64,000 bases of DNA from Bradyrhizobium sp. CCGUVB4N (GTDB lineage Bacteria; Pseudomonadota; Alphaproteobacteria; Rhizobiales; Xanthobacteraceae). Shown here one piece after another: positions 25,263 to 33,582 of this stretch. The notes below the pieces were generated by a model. That model searched no databases. It had not been told where the DNA came from and was given only the letters and a program-made list of their open reading frames with translations. The DNA lies in contig NZ_JANADP010000001.1 of the NCBI RefSeq assembly GCF_024199945.1, positions 7,316,001-7,380,000 on the forward strand. Direction: 5' to 3'. Position numbers and translations under genes: made by a program. The number at the start of each line of letters is the position of its first letter. Within the stretch, counting starts at the first letter, position 1.

Positions 25263-26048
25263 CTACCCCGTCTTCTTCTGCCGCGCACTCGCAAGCAACA
25301 CCAGCATGAAGGACGCCGCGGTCATCAGCGTCGAGATCGCGGCGATGGTCGGATCGATCTCGTCGCGGAGCGCGGTGAACATGCGCTTGGTCAGCGGCTG
25401 ATACTGGCCGCCCGAGATGAACAGCGCGACGATGGTCTCGTCCATCGCCGAGATGAAGGCGAAGATGCCGCCCGCGACCACGCTCGATTTGATCTGCGGC
25501 AGCGTCACCGCAAAGAAGCTGCGCAGGCGGTTCATGCCGAGGCTGCGGGCGACCATCTCCTGCGCGGGATCGAAGCTCTGCAGGCCCGCGAGCACCGAGA
25601 TGACGACGTAAGGCAAGCCCAGCATCACGTTCGCGAGCACGAGGCCCGGCAGGGTAGCGACCAGGCCGATCTTGGCGTAGACGAAGAAGATGCCGACCGC
25701 GGTGATGATGATCGGCACCACCAGCGGCAACAGCAGCGCCATGTGGATGACGCGCATGATCCGCAGCTTCGACTGGCTGATGGCGTAGGCGGCGGCGACG
25801 CCACACGGCGTTGCGATCGCCACCGTGAACAGCGCGACCGTCAGCGTCACCTGCGTCGCCTGCATCCAGGCCGGATTGGCGAAATATTGCTGGTACCAGC
25901 GCAGCGAGAACGACGGCGGCGGGAACGTCAGGAATCGCGCGCTGGAAAACGAGATCGGCGCGATGATCAGCACCGGCAGGATCAGATAGATCAGCACCAG
26001 CGAGCTGATCACGTAGAGGGCGATGCGGGCGGGCGAGATGCGCGTCAT
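25263..26048 (-). CDS. ABC transporter permease, PotC-like
   Basis: A 261-residue permease with about six membrane helices. The EAA-type loop is AQEMVARSLGMNRLRSFFAV, near residue 160. It belongs to the spermidine/putrescine, thiosulfate and opine importer class. Its start overlaps the stop of the PotB-like gene by 4 bases (ATGA). With the PotB, PotD and PotA homologues on the same strand it completes an importer; the solute is likely a polyamine or modified amino acid. Confidence 0.92.
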   Translation of the reverse strand: MTRISPARIALYVISSLVLIYLILPVLIIAPISFSSARFLTFPPPSFSLRWYQQYFANPAWMQATQVTLTVALFTVAIATPCGVAAAYAISQSKLRIMRVIHMALLLPLVVPIIITAVGIFFVYAKIGLVATLPGLVLANVMLGLPYVVISVLAGLQSFDPAQEMVARSLGMNRLRSFFAVTLPQIKSSVVAGGIFAFISAMDETIVALFISGGQYQPLTKRMFTALRDEIDPTIAAISTLMTAASFMLVLLASARQKKTG

Positions 26049-26914
26049 TTCTGCCCCAACACGCGATCGAGCGAAATGAAGCGGCTGACGACGAAAAAGA
26101 TCAGGAGCACGCTCACGAGCAGCACCACGGCGACCGCGCTCGCGGCGCCGAACTGGTTGTAGAGCTCGACATTGCGGCTGACCAGCATCGACACCATCAC
26201 GGTGCGGCCACCGCCGAGCAGCTCCGGCGTGATGTAGAAGCCGAGGCAGAGCACGAACACCATGGTGCAGCCCGCCAGCACGCCGGGGAGCGACAGCGGC
26301 AGGAACACGCGGAAGAATGTCAGCGACGGGCTTGCGCCCAGGCTGGCACCGGCCTGCATGAGATCGCCGGGGATTTTTTGCATGGTGGCGTAGAGCGGCA
26401 GCACCATGAACGGCAGCAGGATGTGCACGGTCGCGACCACCGTGCCGAAGGTGTTGTGCACCAGCGCGAGCGGCTCGGAGATGACATCGAGATAACGCAG
26501 GAATTGATTGATCACGCCAGTGCGCTGGAGCAGCGCCAGCCAGGCATAGGCGCGCACCAGCACCGATGTCCAGAACGGCAGCACGACCAGCGACAGGATG
26601 AGGATGCTCCAGCCCTTCGGCACAGAGTTGGCGAGATAGGCCACGGGATAGCCGAGCAGCAACGCGATCACGGTGACCGCGAGGCTGATCTCGAAGGTCA
26701 GCGCAAAGCTCCGCCAGTAGATGTCTTCGGTGAAGACGCGGCGATAGTTCTCCAGCGTGAAGCCGTCATGGTAGATCGACTGCCAGGCCAGCCAGCCGAC
26801 CGGCAGCACGATCAGAGCCAAAATCACCAGCAACGCCGGCGACACCAGTGCCAGCATCAGGCCGTTCTCGCGGCGCTGATGCTTCTCGGAGGGATCTGGC
26901 ACGGATGTCGTCAA
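26045..26914 (-). CDS. ABC transporter permease, PotB-like
   Basis: A 289-residue inner-membrane protein with an N-terminal helix (LMLALVSPALLVILALIVLP) and about six helices in total. The ATPase-docking loop is LMQAGASLGASPSLTFFRVF. It pairs with the PotC-like permease to form the heterodimeric channel. It follows the binding-protein gene by 15 bases. Confidence 0.92.
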   Translation of the reverse strand: MTTSVPDPSEKHQRRENGLMLALVSPALLVILALIVLPVGWLAWQSIYHDGFTLENYRRVFTEDIYWRSFALTFEISLAVTVIALLLGYPVAYLANSVPKGWSILILSLVVLPFWTSVLVRAYAWLALLQRTGVINQFLRYLDVISEPLALVHNTFGTVVATVHILLPFMVLPLYATMQKIPGDLMQAGASLGASPSLTFFRVFLPLSLPGVLAGCTMVFVLCLGFYITPELLGGGRTVMVSMLVSRNVELYNQFGAASAVAVVLLVSVLLIFFVVSRFISLDRVLGQK

Positions 26915-26929
26915 CGCTGCCTCGCTCTC

Positions 26930-27973
26930 TTACTTCTGCATGAACGATGCCCAGCGCTTCTCGGCGGCTTCTCCGGCCGGCGAGGACCACCAGGCGTAGG
27001 ACATCAGTGCTTGCTTCGAGGCATTCGCCGGCTCGCTCGGCAATTGCGCGGCACGCTCCGGCTTGATCACGCTGGTCTCGAATGCCTTGGGATTGCCCGG
27101 GCCGTAGTCGATGTTGAGCGGCAAATTGGCCTGGTGCACGGGATCGACGGCCTCGTTGAGGAACTTCACGGCCGTGTCGAGATTCGGCGCACCCTTGAGG
27201 ATGCAGAGCGACGTACTCTGCAGGATACCCTGGTTGTAGGTGAAGGTGACCTTGGCGCCCTCCTTCGCGACCGCGCTGACGCGGCCGTTCCAGGCCATTT
27301 CCATGTCGACCTCGCCGTCATTGAGCAACTGCGCCGACTGCGCGCCCGAGGTCCACCACACCGTGATGTGCGGCTTGATCTCCTCCAGCTTCTTGAAGGC
27401 GCGATCGACGTCGAGCGGATAGAGCTTGTCCGGCGCGACGCCGTCGGCCATCAGCGCCGCCTCGAGCGTGGCGAACGGATGGTTGCGCAACGCGCGGCGG
27501 CCCGGGAATTTCTTCACGTCCCAGAAATCGGCCCAGCTGTTGGGCGCGTCCTTCGGGAAGGTCTTCTGGCTGTAGGACAGCACGCTGGAATAGAACTCGT
27601 AGGACACCGAATAGGGACTGCGATAGGACTCCGGCATCGCGGCGCCGTTTGGAATCTTCGAGAAGTCGAGCTTCTCGATCAGCCCCTGCTCGCCGCCACG
27701 CAGGCAATTGCCGGTAGGGGTGTCGACGACGTCCCAGATCGGCTTGCCGCTGCCGACCTGGGTCTTGATCGCAGGCCAGGCGTCGGGGATGGAGTCCTGG
27801 TTGATTGTGATGCCGAGCTTCTTGGCGGAGGGATCGAGGATCGCCACCGTCTGTGCCTGCTGATAGGCGCCGCCTTGCGAGACGAAGGTGATCTGCTCGG
27901 CGGCGTGCGCCGCGGTGAAACCACATGCGCCCAGCAATGCGCAGCCCAATCCCAAATTCAGCTTCGTATTCAT
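26930..27973 (-). CDS. ABC transporter substrate-binding protein, PotD-like
   Basis: 347 residues from ATG 27973, which is preceded by a strong GGAGGAGGCGAGG; an upstream in-frame start is rejected because it places residues before a clear signal peptide (LGLGCALLGACGFTAAHAAE). The mature protein has the QITFVSQGGAYQQAQ opening and NDGEVDMEMAWNGRV block of the spermidine/putrescine-type binding family. It is periplasmic. The ligand may be a polyamine or an amine-containing compound oxidised by the adjacent flavoenzyme. Confidence 0.92.
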   Translation of the reverse strand: MNTKLNLGLGCALLGACGFTAAHAAEQITFVSQGGAYQQAQTVAILDPSAKKLGITINQDSIPDAWPAIKTQVGSGKPIWDVVDTPTGNCLRGGEQGLIEKLDFSKIPNGAAMPESYRSPYSVSYEFYSSVLSYSQKTFPKDAPNSWADFWDVKKFPGRRALRNHPFATLEAALMADGVAPDKLYPLDVDRAFKKLEEIKPHITVWWTSGAQSAQLLNDGEVDMEMAWNGRVSAVAKEGAKVTFTYNQGILQSTSLCILKGAPNLDTAVKFLNEAVDPVHQANLPLNIDYGPGNPKAFETSVIKPERAAQLPSEPANASKQALMSYAWWSSPAGEAAEKRWASFMQK

Positions 27974-27995
27974 CCTCGCCTCCTCCAAGTGAACA

Positions 27996-29315
27996 TCACT
28001 GACCGATCGCATCGAGAAACTGGTACCAGCCGGCGACCATGCGCACGGCGGGCTCGCGCAGCGGGTAGAAAGGAATGGCCTTCATGCGGCTGACATCGAG
28101 CAGCCCGACCTCGGGCGTCTCGCCGCGCACGAAGGCGGCGAGATAGCGGCCCATCAGGCTCGACATCGCGACGCCCGCGCCGTTGTAGCCCATCGAGACC
28201 AGCGTGCGGTCGTCGATCCGGCCGATATGCGGCACCGAGTCCAGGGTCATGCCGACGAGGCCCGACCATTTGTATTCGAGCGGGACGTCGGCGAGATCAG
28301 GGAAGATACCGACCATCGCCTTGCGCAGCGCGTCGAACGCGGCTTGCGAATCCTGCTTGCCGAAGGCGCCGCGGCCGCCAAAGATCACGCGGTTATCGAC
28401 CATGCGGAACCAGCGCATCATGCGCTTGGTCTCGGTGTAGGTGCGTCCCGTCGGCATCAGCTTGCCGGCGAGATTGCGCGGCAACTGCTCGGTGGCAATG
28501 AGGGCGCTGCGGAACGGGATCAGCGTGCGCTGCAGATGCGCAGTCGCGCCGGTGAGATCCGAATAGCTGTTGGTGGCGATGATCGCCTGCTTCGCGCGCA
28601 CCGCGCCTTGCGGCGTCTCGGCGACGATGCCATCGCCCTCCCGACGGAGTTTGATCACCGGCGATTCCTGGAAAATGGGAACGCCGCGGCGCGCCACGCC
28701 ATCGGCAAGGCCGCGCAGATAATTCAGCGGATGGATGCCGCCCGAGCCGGGATTGAGCACGCCGCCGACAAAGATGTCCGAGCCGGTCTCCTCGCGCACG
28801 CCGCTCTTGTCGAGGATACGGACCTCGGCCGAGCCCATCTCGCGCGTCATCCAATTGGCTTCGTCGATCGCGGCCTTCAGCGTCGTCTCATTATGCGCGG
28901 CCTTGACCTGGCCCGTGCGGGCCAGGTTGGCGCTGGTGATACCGAACTCGGAGACCAGCTCCTCGACCATGTCGGTCGATTCATGCGCGATCTCGTACAT
29001 CCGCTTGGCCATGGCACGGCCATGGGTGGCGTCGATCTCGCGGAACGAGAGCCGGAATTTCGCGGTGATCACGCCGCCATTGCGCCCGCTCGCGCCCCAG
29101 CCGGGACGATTGGCTTCCAGCACGATTGGCGCGAGACCACTCTTGGCGATGTGGTGCGCGGCGGAGAGACCCGTGTAGCCCGCGCCGATGATCACCACGT
29201 CGGCCTGTTGCTCGCCGGACAGCACGGGAAACGCGCGCGCCGGCTCCGCCGTGGCTTCCCACAGCGAATTGGCCGACGGCAGCGCGTTCCAGTCCCGTGT
29301 CATACCGGCGCTCAC
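27996..29315 (-). CDS. FAD-dependent amine/amino-acid oxidase, gamma-glutamylputrescine-oxidase-like
   Basis: A 439-residue DAO-family flavoenzyme. The FAD fingerprint VVIIGAGYTGLSAAHH is at residues 41-56, followed by the ARHDR-like block RPGWGASGRNGG. The C-terminus has GYNGAGVAMSSLMGRYLA, closing the FAD site. This branch includes PuuB-like oxidases that release an aldehyde, ammonia and H2O2. GTG 29315 or ATG 29303 could be the start; the ribosome-binding signal does not decide. It lies inside a PotABCD-like operon, so its substrate is probably the imported solute. Confidence 0.87.
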   Translation of the reverse strand: MSAGMTRDWNALPSANSLWEATAEPARAFPVLSGEQQADVVIIGAGYTGLSAAHHIAKSGLAPIVLEANRPGWGASGRNGGVITAKFRLSFREIDATHGRAMAKRMYEIAHESTDMVEELVSEFGITSANLARTGQVKAAHNETTLKAAIDEANWMTREMGSAEVRILDKSGVREETGSDIFVGGVLNPGSGGIHPLNYLRGLADGVARRGVPIFQESPVIKLRREGDGIVAETPQGAVRAKQAIIATNSYSDLTGATAHLQRTLIPFRSALIATEQLPRNLAGKLMPTGRTYTETKRMMRWFRMVDNRVIFGGRGAFGKQDSQAAFDALRKAMVGIFPDLADVPLEYKWSGLVGMTLDSVPHIGRIDDRTLVSMGYNGAGVAMSSLMGRYLAAFVRGETPEVGLLDVSRMKAIPFYPLREPAVRMVAGWYQFLDAIGQ

Positions 29316-29318
29316 GGA

Positions 29319-30035
29319 TTACGCCGCAGGCCCGATGGCCGCGTCGGCCAGCGCCTTCAGCGTCGGAAAATGGAAGTCCGGTTTCGTCAGCGTCTCCACC
29401 GCCGGCGTGCCGCCAAAACCGGCGACGCCCTGGCGACGCTCGATCCAGCACACCTTGTAGCCGAGCTTCCGCGCGATCCCGATGTCGTGATACTGGCTCT
29501 GCGCAACATGCAGGATATCGGACTGCTTGTAGCCGAACGCCGACTGACGCCCCTTGTTAAAGGCGAAGAACTCCGGGTTCGGCTTCGCCACGCCGGTGTC
29601 GTCGGCGCAGACGGTGTCGTCGAAGGGATTGCCGAGCGCGTGGGCGTAGCAGGACAGCGCCACACGATCGGCATTGGTCATCGCCACCAGGCGAAACTTC
29701 GTGCGCAGCCGCTTCAGTGCCTCCACGGAGTCCGAGAACGGTCCCCAGCGCAGCACCGAGAGCTGGAACACGTCGCAGGACGCGTCGTCCGCCGGCAGCC
29801 CAAGCTCTTTGGCGAGATGACGATAGACGTGGAACATCGCCTCGCTGGAGCGATCGTAATGCTTGTCGCGGCCGCGCTTGTAGGGCTCGAAGATCTGCTC
29901 GTCGCTGAGCTCGGCCGGCGTCTTGCCGGAGATCCTGCGCACCGCGGAGAGCACGCCGGTTTCGAAATCGATCAAGGTGCCGACGACGTCGAAGGTGAGA
30001 ACCTTGAAATTGCTGAACGCGGCTTGGGTCGACAT
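29319..30035 (-). CDS. HAD hydrolase, haloacid-dehalogenase type II-like
   Basis: A 238-residue HAD protein. Motif I is FDVVGTLID (nucleophile Asp about residue 16), motif II Thr/Asn in AMTNAD, motif III Lys in AKPNPEFF and motif IV the Asp in QYHDIG. Motif I has V where phosphatases carry the second Asp, as in L-2-haloacid dehalogenases, so a dehalogenase-like or non-phosphatase chemistry is possible. It sits between the oxidase and the ATPase genes. Activity is not determined. Confidence 0.85.
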   Translation of the reverse strand: MSTQAAFSNFKVLTFDVVGTLIDFETGVLSAVRRISGKTPAELSDEQIFEPYKRGRDKHYDRSSEAMFHVYRHLAKELGLPADDASCDVFQLSVLRWGPFSDSVEALKRLRTKFRLVAMTNADRVALSCYAHALGNPFDDTVCADDTGVAKPNPEFFAFNKGRQSAFGYKQSDILHVAQSQYHDIGIARKLGYKVCWIERRQGVAGFGGTPAVETLTKPDFHFPTLKALADAAIGPAA

Positions 30036-30068
30036 ATCAGTTTCTTCTCTCGGTTGGACAAGGTTTGG

Positions 30069-31148
30069 TCAGTCCACCCTGGGCACCACGATGGTGTCCT
30101 CGGGATGAAGGGTGACGGTGAGGCTGCCGCCGAGCGGCGGGATGCGACTGTAGGCCTGGTGGTAGCTCGGCTGGCGCAGGCTGAGCGCGATGCCGTCCGT
30201 CAGCGCCAGGAAGATGCGCAGGCTCTCGCCCTGGTAGACGATGTCGGTGACCGTCCCGGTCAGGCGGTTGCAGGCGGCATCCTGCGCGCCGTCGTCGATC
30301 AGGAGCTTTTCGCTGTGCACGGCGAGCATCAGCGCATCGCCGTCGGGAATGGCGCGGGCGCTGCGCAAAAGCGCATTGCCGAGCGCGACACTGGAGGCAT
30401 CGACGCGGCGTACCGGCAGCATCGTCGCCTCGCCGATGAAGCTAGCGACAAAGGAATCGGCGGGATGATCGTGCAGCCGCTCGGGCTGGTCGATCTGGAT
30501 CAGCTTGCCGTCCTTCATCACGGCGACGCGGTCGCTCATGGTCAGCGCCTCGCGCTGGTCGTGGGTGACATAGATGATGGTGGCGCCGATCCGCTTGTGC
30601 AGCGCACGCAGCTCGATCTGCATGGATTCGCGGAGCTGCTTGTCGAGCGCGGAGAGCGGCTCGTCCATCAGGATCAGCTGCGGCTCGAAGATCATGGCGC
30701 GTGCGAGCGCGACGCGCTGGCGCTGGCCGCCGGAGAGCTGCGCGATGCCGCGCTCTTCGTAGCCGGAGAGGCCGACCATCGCGAGCGCCGCGCGCACCTT
30801 GTCGGGCCAGCTTGCTTTCGGCAGGCGCCGCGCCCGCAAGGGAAAGGCGACGTTCTCGCCGACGCTCATATGCGGGAACAGCGCGTAGTTCTGGAACACC
30901 ACGCCGATGTCGCGCTTGTGCGGCGGCATATAGGTGACGTCGCGGCCGCCGAAGAGAATCGTGCCCGATGTCGGCAGGATGAAGCCGCCGAGAATGCCGA
31001 GCAGCGTGGTCTTGCCGGAACCGGAGGGGCCGAGCAACGAGACGAATTCGCCGGCGCCGACATTGAGGGAAACGTCGTCGAGAGCGCGAACGGCGCCATA
31101 CGCCTTGCTCGCGGACCTGATCTCGACGCTTTCCGCTCGTTTGTCCAA
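30069..31148 (-). CDS. ABC transporter ATP-binding protein, PotA-like
   Basis: About 359 residues. Walker A is GPSGSGKTT, the signature LSGGQRQRVALARAM, Walker B LILMDEPLSALDK and the H-loop YVTHDQREAL; a C-terminal TOBE-like regulatory domain follows residue 240. A TTG at 31148 is favoured as start because GAGG lies eight bases upstream; another TTG at 31175 would add nine basic residues. It is the first gene of the operon (ATPase, HAD, oxidase, binding protein, two permeases) and is divergent from a LysR regulator. Confidence 0.92.
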   Translation of the reverse strand: MDKRAESVEIRSASKAYGAVRALDDVSLNVGAGEFVSLLGPSGSGKTTLLGILGGFILPTSGTILFGGRDVTYMPPHKRDIGVVFQNYALFPHMSVGENVAFPLRARRLPKASWPDKVRAALAMVGLSGYEERGIAQLSGGQRQRVALARAMIFEPQLILMDEPLSALDKQLRESMQIELRALHKRIGATIIYVTHDQREALTMSDRVAVMKDGKLIQIDQPERLHDHPADSFVASFIGEATMLPVRRVDASSVALGNALLRSARAIPDGDALMLAVHSEKLLIDDGAQDAACNRLTGTVTDIVYQGESLRIFLALTDGIALSLRQPSYHQAYSRIPPLGGSLTVTLHPEDTIVVPRVD

Positions 31149-31309
31149 CGATCGACCTCGTCTCGTTCCCTGCAATGGCGTGCCTCACTGCGCGCCATAA
31201 GCCTGCATTATAGACAGCGTTTTGGAGCACTTGCCGGCGCTGCGTGCGCCGCACCAAATTCTTCTTCAAAACACCCTGTCGTTAGGCTGTGATGCCAATG
31301 ACACCAGAC

Positions 31310-31333
31310 TTGGCAAAACTCGGCAATTGCCAA
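31310..31333. promoter_or_regulatory. Putative LysR-type operator
   Basis: TTGGCAA (31310-31316) and TTGCCAA (31327-31333) form a perfect 7-base inverted repeat with a 10-base spacer. The centre contains the CAATTG palindrome. It lies 28 bases upstream of the LysR gene start and within the divergent promoter of the PotABCD-like operon, the classical place for a LysR recognition site. Confidence 0.55.
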
Positions 31334-31361
31334 ATTCTCACCGCGCTCATAACATGACGTT

Positions 31362-32300
31362 ATGCCCGAGCTGCGCCGGATGCTGCCCTCAAGTAACGCC
31401 CTGTTCGTCTTCGACGCAGCGGCGCGCAATGGCAGCTTCACGGCAGCGGCCGCCGAATTGAACGTCACGCAGCCCGCGGTGAGCCGCATGCTCGGCCAGT
31501 TCGAGGACCATCTCGGTGTCCGTCTGTTCGACCGCAAGGCCGGCCGCGCGGTGCTCACCGAGGAAGGCGAGCTGCTCTATCGCCGCGTGCTCGAAGGCTT
31601 TCGCAGCATCGAGACCGGTCTCACCGAGATCGAGCGGCGCCGCAAAGGCACCGAGACGGTGACGCTGTCCGTCTCCTCCGCCTTCACCACGCATTGGCTG
31701 ATGCCGCGCATCGACAAGCTGCAGCGACAGTTTCCGCAGGTCGACCTGCGCTTCCAGCTGATCTCCGGCGCGCTGCGCGGGGCGGTCGAGAATGTCGACC
31801 TCGGCATGCGTTTTCGCGATCGCGACGAACCGTCGTCCGGCGGGACGCTGGTGATGAAGGAAGTGATGTTGCCGATGTGCAGCCCCGGCTATCTCGGCGA
31901 GACCGATGCCGCCGAGGGCAACACCATCATCCGCCTGGCCGAGACGCCGGGCGACTGGGCCGCGGATTATGCGTCGCTGCTCACCGGACGGCGCGGCGCC
32001 GCCAAGGCGCTGAGCTTCACCGATTATGCGGTCGTGGTGCAGGCGGCGCTGCTCGGCCAGGGCATCGCGCTCGGCTGGCTCACGGTGGCCTCGCACTGGC
32101 TGTTGACCGGCGCGCTGGTGCCGGCCTCCGACAGGCTCACCACCACGCGCCGCATCTGCGAATTCCTGCCGCCGCGCAACCGGCCGATGCGCCCGATCGC
32201 AGCCGAGATCCGCGACTGGATCATCGCCCAGATGCAAAGCGAGATCGCCGCGATCGACAAGCTCTATCCGAAGCTCGGCGCGATGGCCGCCTGCTATTGA
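31362..32300 (+). CDS. LysR-family transcriptional regulator (GcvA-like)
   Basis: A 312-residue LysR protein. The N-terminal HTH is FDAAARNGSFTAAAAELNVT followed by QPAVSRMLGQFEDHLGV (residues 17-55). The C-terminal co-inducer domain covers 95-300. The opening LPSSNALFVFDAAARNGSF is typical of the GcvA branch. It is divergent from the PotABCD-like/oxidase operon, its probable target, and convergent with the FMN hydroxyacid oxidase. Confidence 0.93.
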   Translation: MPELRRMLPSSNALFVFDAAARNGSFTAAAAELNVTQPAVSRMLGQFEDHLGVRLFDRKAGRAVLTEEGELLYRRVLEGFRSIETGLTEIERRRKGTETVTLSVSSAFTTHWLMPRIDKLQRQFPQVDLRFQLISGALRGAVENVDLGMRFRDRDEPSSGGTLVMKEVMLPMCSPGYLGETDAAEGNTIIRLAETPGDWAADYASLLTGRRGAAKALSFTDYAVVVQAALLGQGIALGWLTVASHWLLTGALVPASDRLTTTRRICEFLPPRNRPMRPIAAEIRDWIIAQMQSEIAAIDKLYPKLGAMAACY

Positions 32301-32312
32301 GTGCGCGCCAGG

Positions 32313-32349
32313 GCCTTTCCCGTTCCGATGGAATCGGAACGGGAAAGGC
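32313..32349. repeat. Inverted repeat between convergent genes
   Basis: The 17-base arms 32313-32329 and 32333-32349 are perfect reverse complements around a 3-base loop. The sequence continues to about 32412 with a conserved-looking stretch (GACGCGAACCGGTATCCACT and neighbours) that I remember as a frequent intergenic repeat in Bradyrhizobium and Rhodopseudomonas. It sits between the convergent LysR and FMN-oxidase genes and may also terminate transcription. Confidence 0.75.
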
Positions 32350-32413
32350 TCTGGATTCTTGTTCTGACGCGTTTTCTTGACGCGAACCGGTATCCACTTC
32401 GCTCGAAAACGCT

Positions 32414-33565
32414 CTACCCGGGCCGGAAGCGCAGATTGGCGCGCGACAGCTGGCTGATCGACGTACATCCCATCAGCTTCATGCCGCGCTCGAGCTCCGT
32501 GCGCAGCAGCCCGAGGGCACGCTCGACACCGGGCTGGCCCGCGGCGGCGAGCGGATAGAGATAATATCGTCCGAGCCCGACCGCCTTGGCACCGAGCGAC
32601 AGCGCTTTCAGGACATGGGTTCCGCGCTGGATGCCGCCATCCATCATCACGTCGATGCGGTCACCCACGGCGTCGACGATTTCGGCGAGCTGGTCGAAAG
32701 CCGAGCGGGAGCCGTCGAGCTGGCGGCCGCCATGGTTGGACAGCACGATCCCGGCACAGCCGATGTCGACCGCGCGACGCGCGTCTTCCACCGACATGAT
32801 CCCTTTCAGGCAGAACGGCCCGTTCCAGTTCTTCACCATCTCCGCGACATCGTCCCAGTTCATCGCGGGATCCAGCATCTCGGTGAAATAGCGACCGATC
32901 GACATGGTGCCGCGGCCCATGTCGACATGCTCGTCCAGTTGCGGCAGCCGGAATTTCTCGTGGGTGACGTAATCAATGCCCCATCGCGGCTTGATCGCGA
33001 ATTGCAGCATGCCGGCCAGCGTCAGGCGGAAGGGAATGCTGAAGCCGGTGCGCAGATCGCGCTCGCGATTTCCACCGGTGATGCTGTCGACCGTCAGCAT
33101 CATCACCTCGACGCCGGCCTCCTTGGCCCGCTGCATCATCGCGCGGTTGAGACCGCGATCTCGGTGGAAATAGAACTGATAGACCTGCGGCGTGTCATAG
33201 GCCTTGCGCAATTCCTCCAGGCTCACCGTGCCGAGCGAGGAGACGCCGAACATGGTGCCGTATTTCGCGGCCGCCGCGCCGACCGCACGCTCGCCGTCAT
33301 AATGAAACAGCCGCTGCAAGGCGGTCGGCGAGCAGTAGAACGGCTGCGCGAGCTTCTGGCCCATGACGGTGACCGAGAGGTCGACCTGCTGCACGCCGCG
33401 CAGCACATTGGGTAACAGGTCGCAATGCTCGAAGCTGGCACTGTTGCGGCGAAGGGTCGTCTCATCGTCGGCCCCGCCGTCGATATAGTCGAAGATCGGG
33501 CCGGGCAGCCGGCTGCGTGCCAGCCGCCGGAAGTCGTGGAAGTTATGACACTGTGCCAGCCGCAT
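32414..33565 (-). CDS. FMN-dependent alpha-hydroxy-acid oxidase/dehydrogenase (LldD family)
   Basis: A 383-residue (beta/alpha)8 flavoprotein. The catalytic base and FMN contacts lie in VLSNHGGRQLDG (His in the second half), DVMMDGGIQRGTHVLKA and GLGRYYLYPLAAAG. The N-terminal FDYIDGGADDE is the family opening. Members oxidise L-lactate, L-mandelate or glycolate to 2-oxo acids. It is the last gene of the hexuronate operon, 17 bases after uxuA, where a sugar-acid-derived 2-hydroxy acid substrate is possible. Confidence 0.92.
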   Translation of the reverse strand: MRLAQCHNFHDFRRLARSRLPGPIFDYIDGGADDETTLRRNSASFEHCDLLPNVLRGVQQVDLSVTVMGQKLAQPFYCSPTALQRLFHYDGERAVGAAAAKYGTMFGVSSLGTVSLEELRKAYDTPQVYQFYFHRDRGLNRAMMQRAKEAGVEVMMLTVDSITGGNRERDLRTGFSIPFRLTLAGMLQFAIKPRWGIDYVTHEKFRLPQLDEHVDMGRGTMSIGRYFTEMLDPAMNWDDVAEMVKNWNGPFCLKGIMSVEDARRAVDIGCAGIVLSNHGGRQLDGSRSAFDQLAEIVDAVGDRIDVMMDGGIQRGTHVLKALSLGAKAVGLGRYYLYPLAAAGQPGVERALGLLRTELERGMKLMGCTSISQLSRANLRFRPG

Positions 33566-33582
33566 CGCTTACCTTAGATCTC

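Noticed and set aside
26378..31292. Very long plus-strand open frames (26378-28093 and 28227-31292)
   Set aside because: They run antisense to a clearly recognised ABC importer operon, are Arg/His/Gly/Ala-rich, and match no family; long antisense frames are expected at this GC content.
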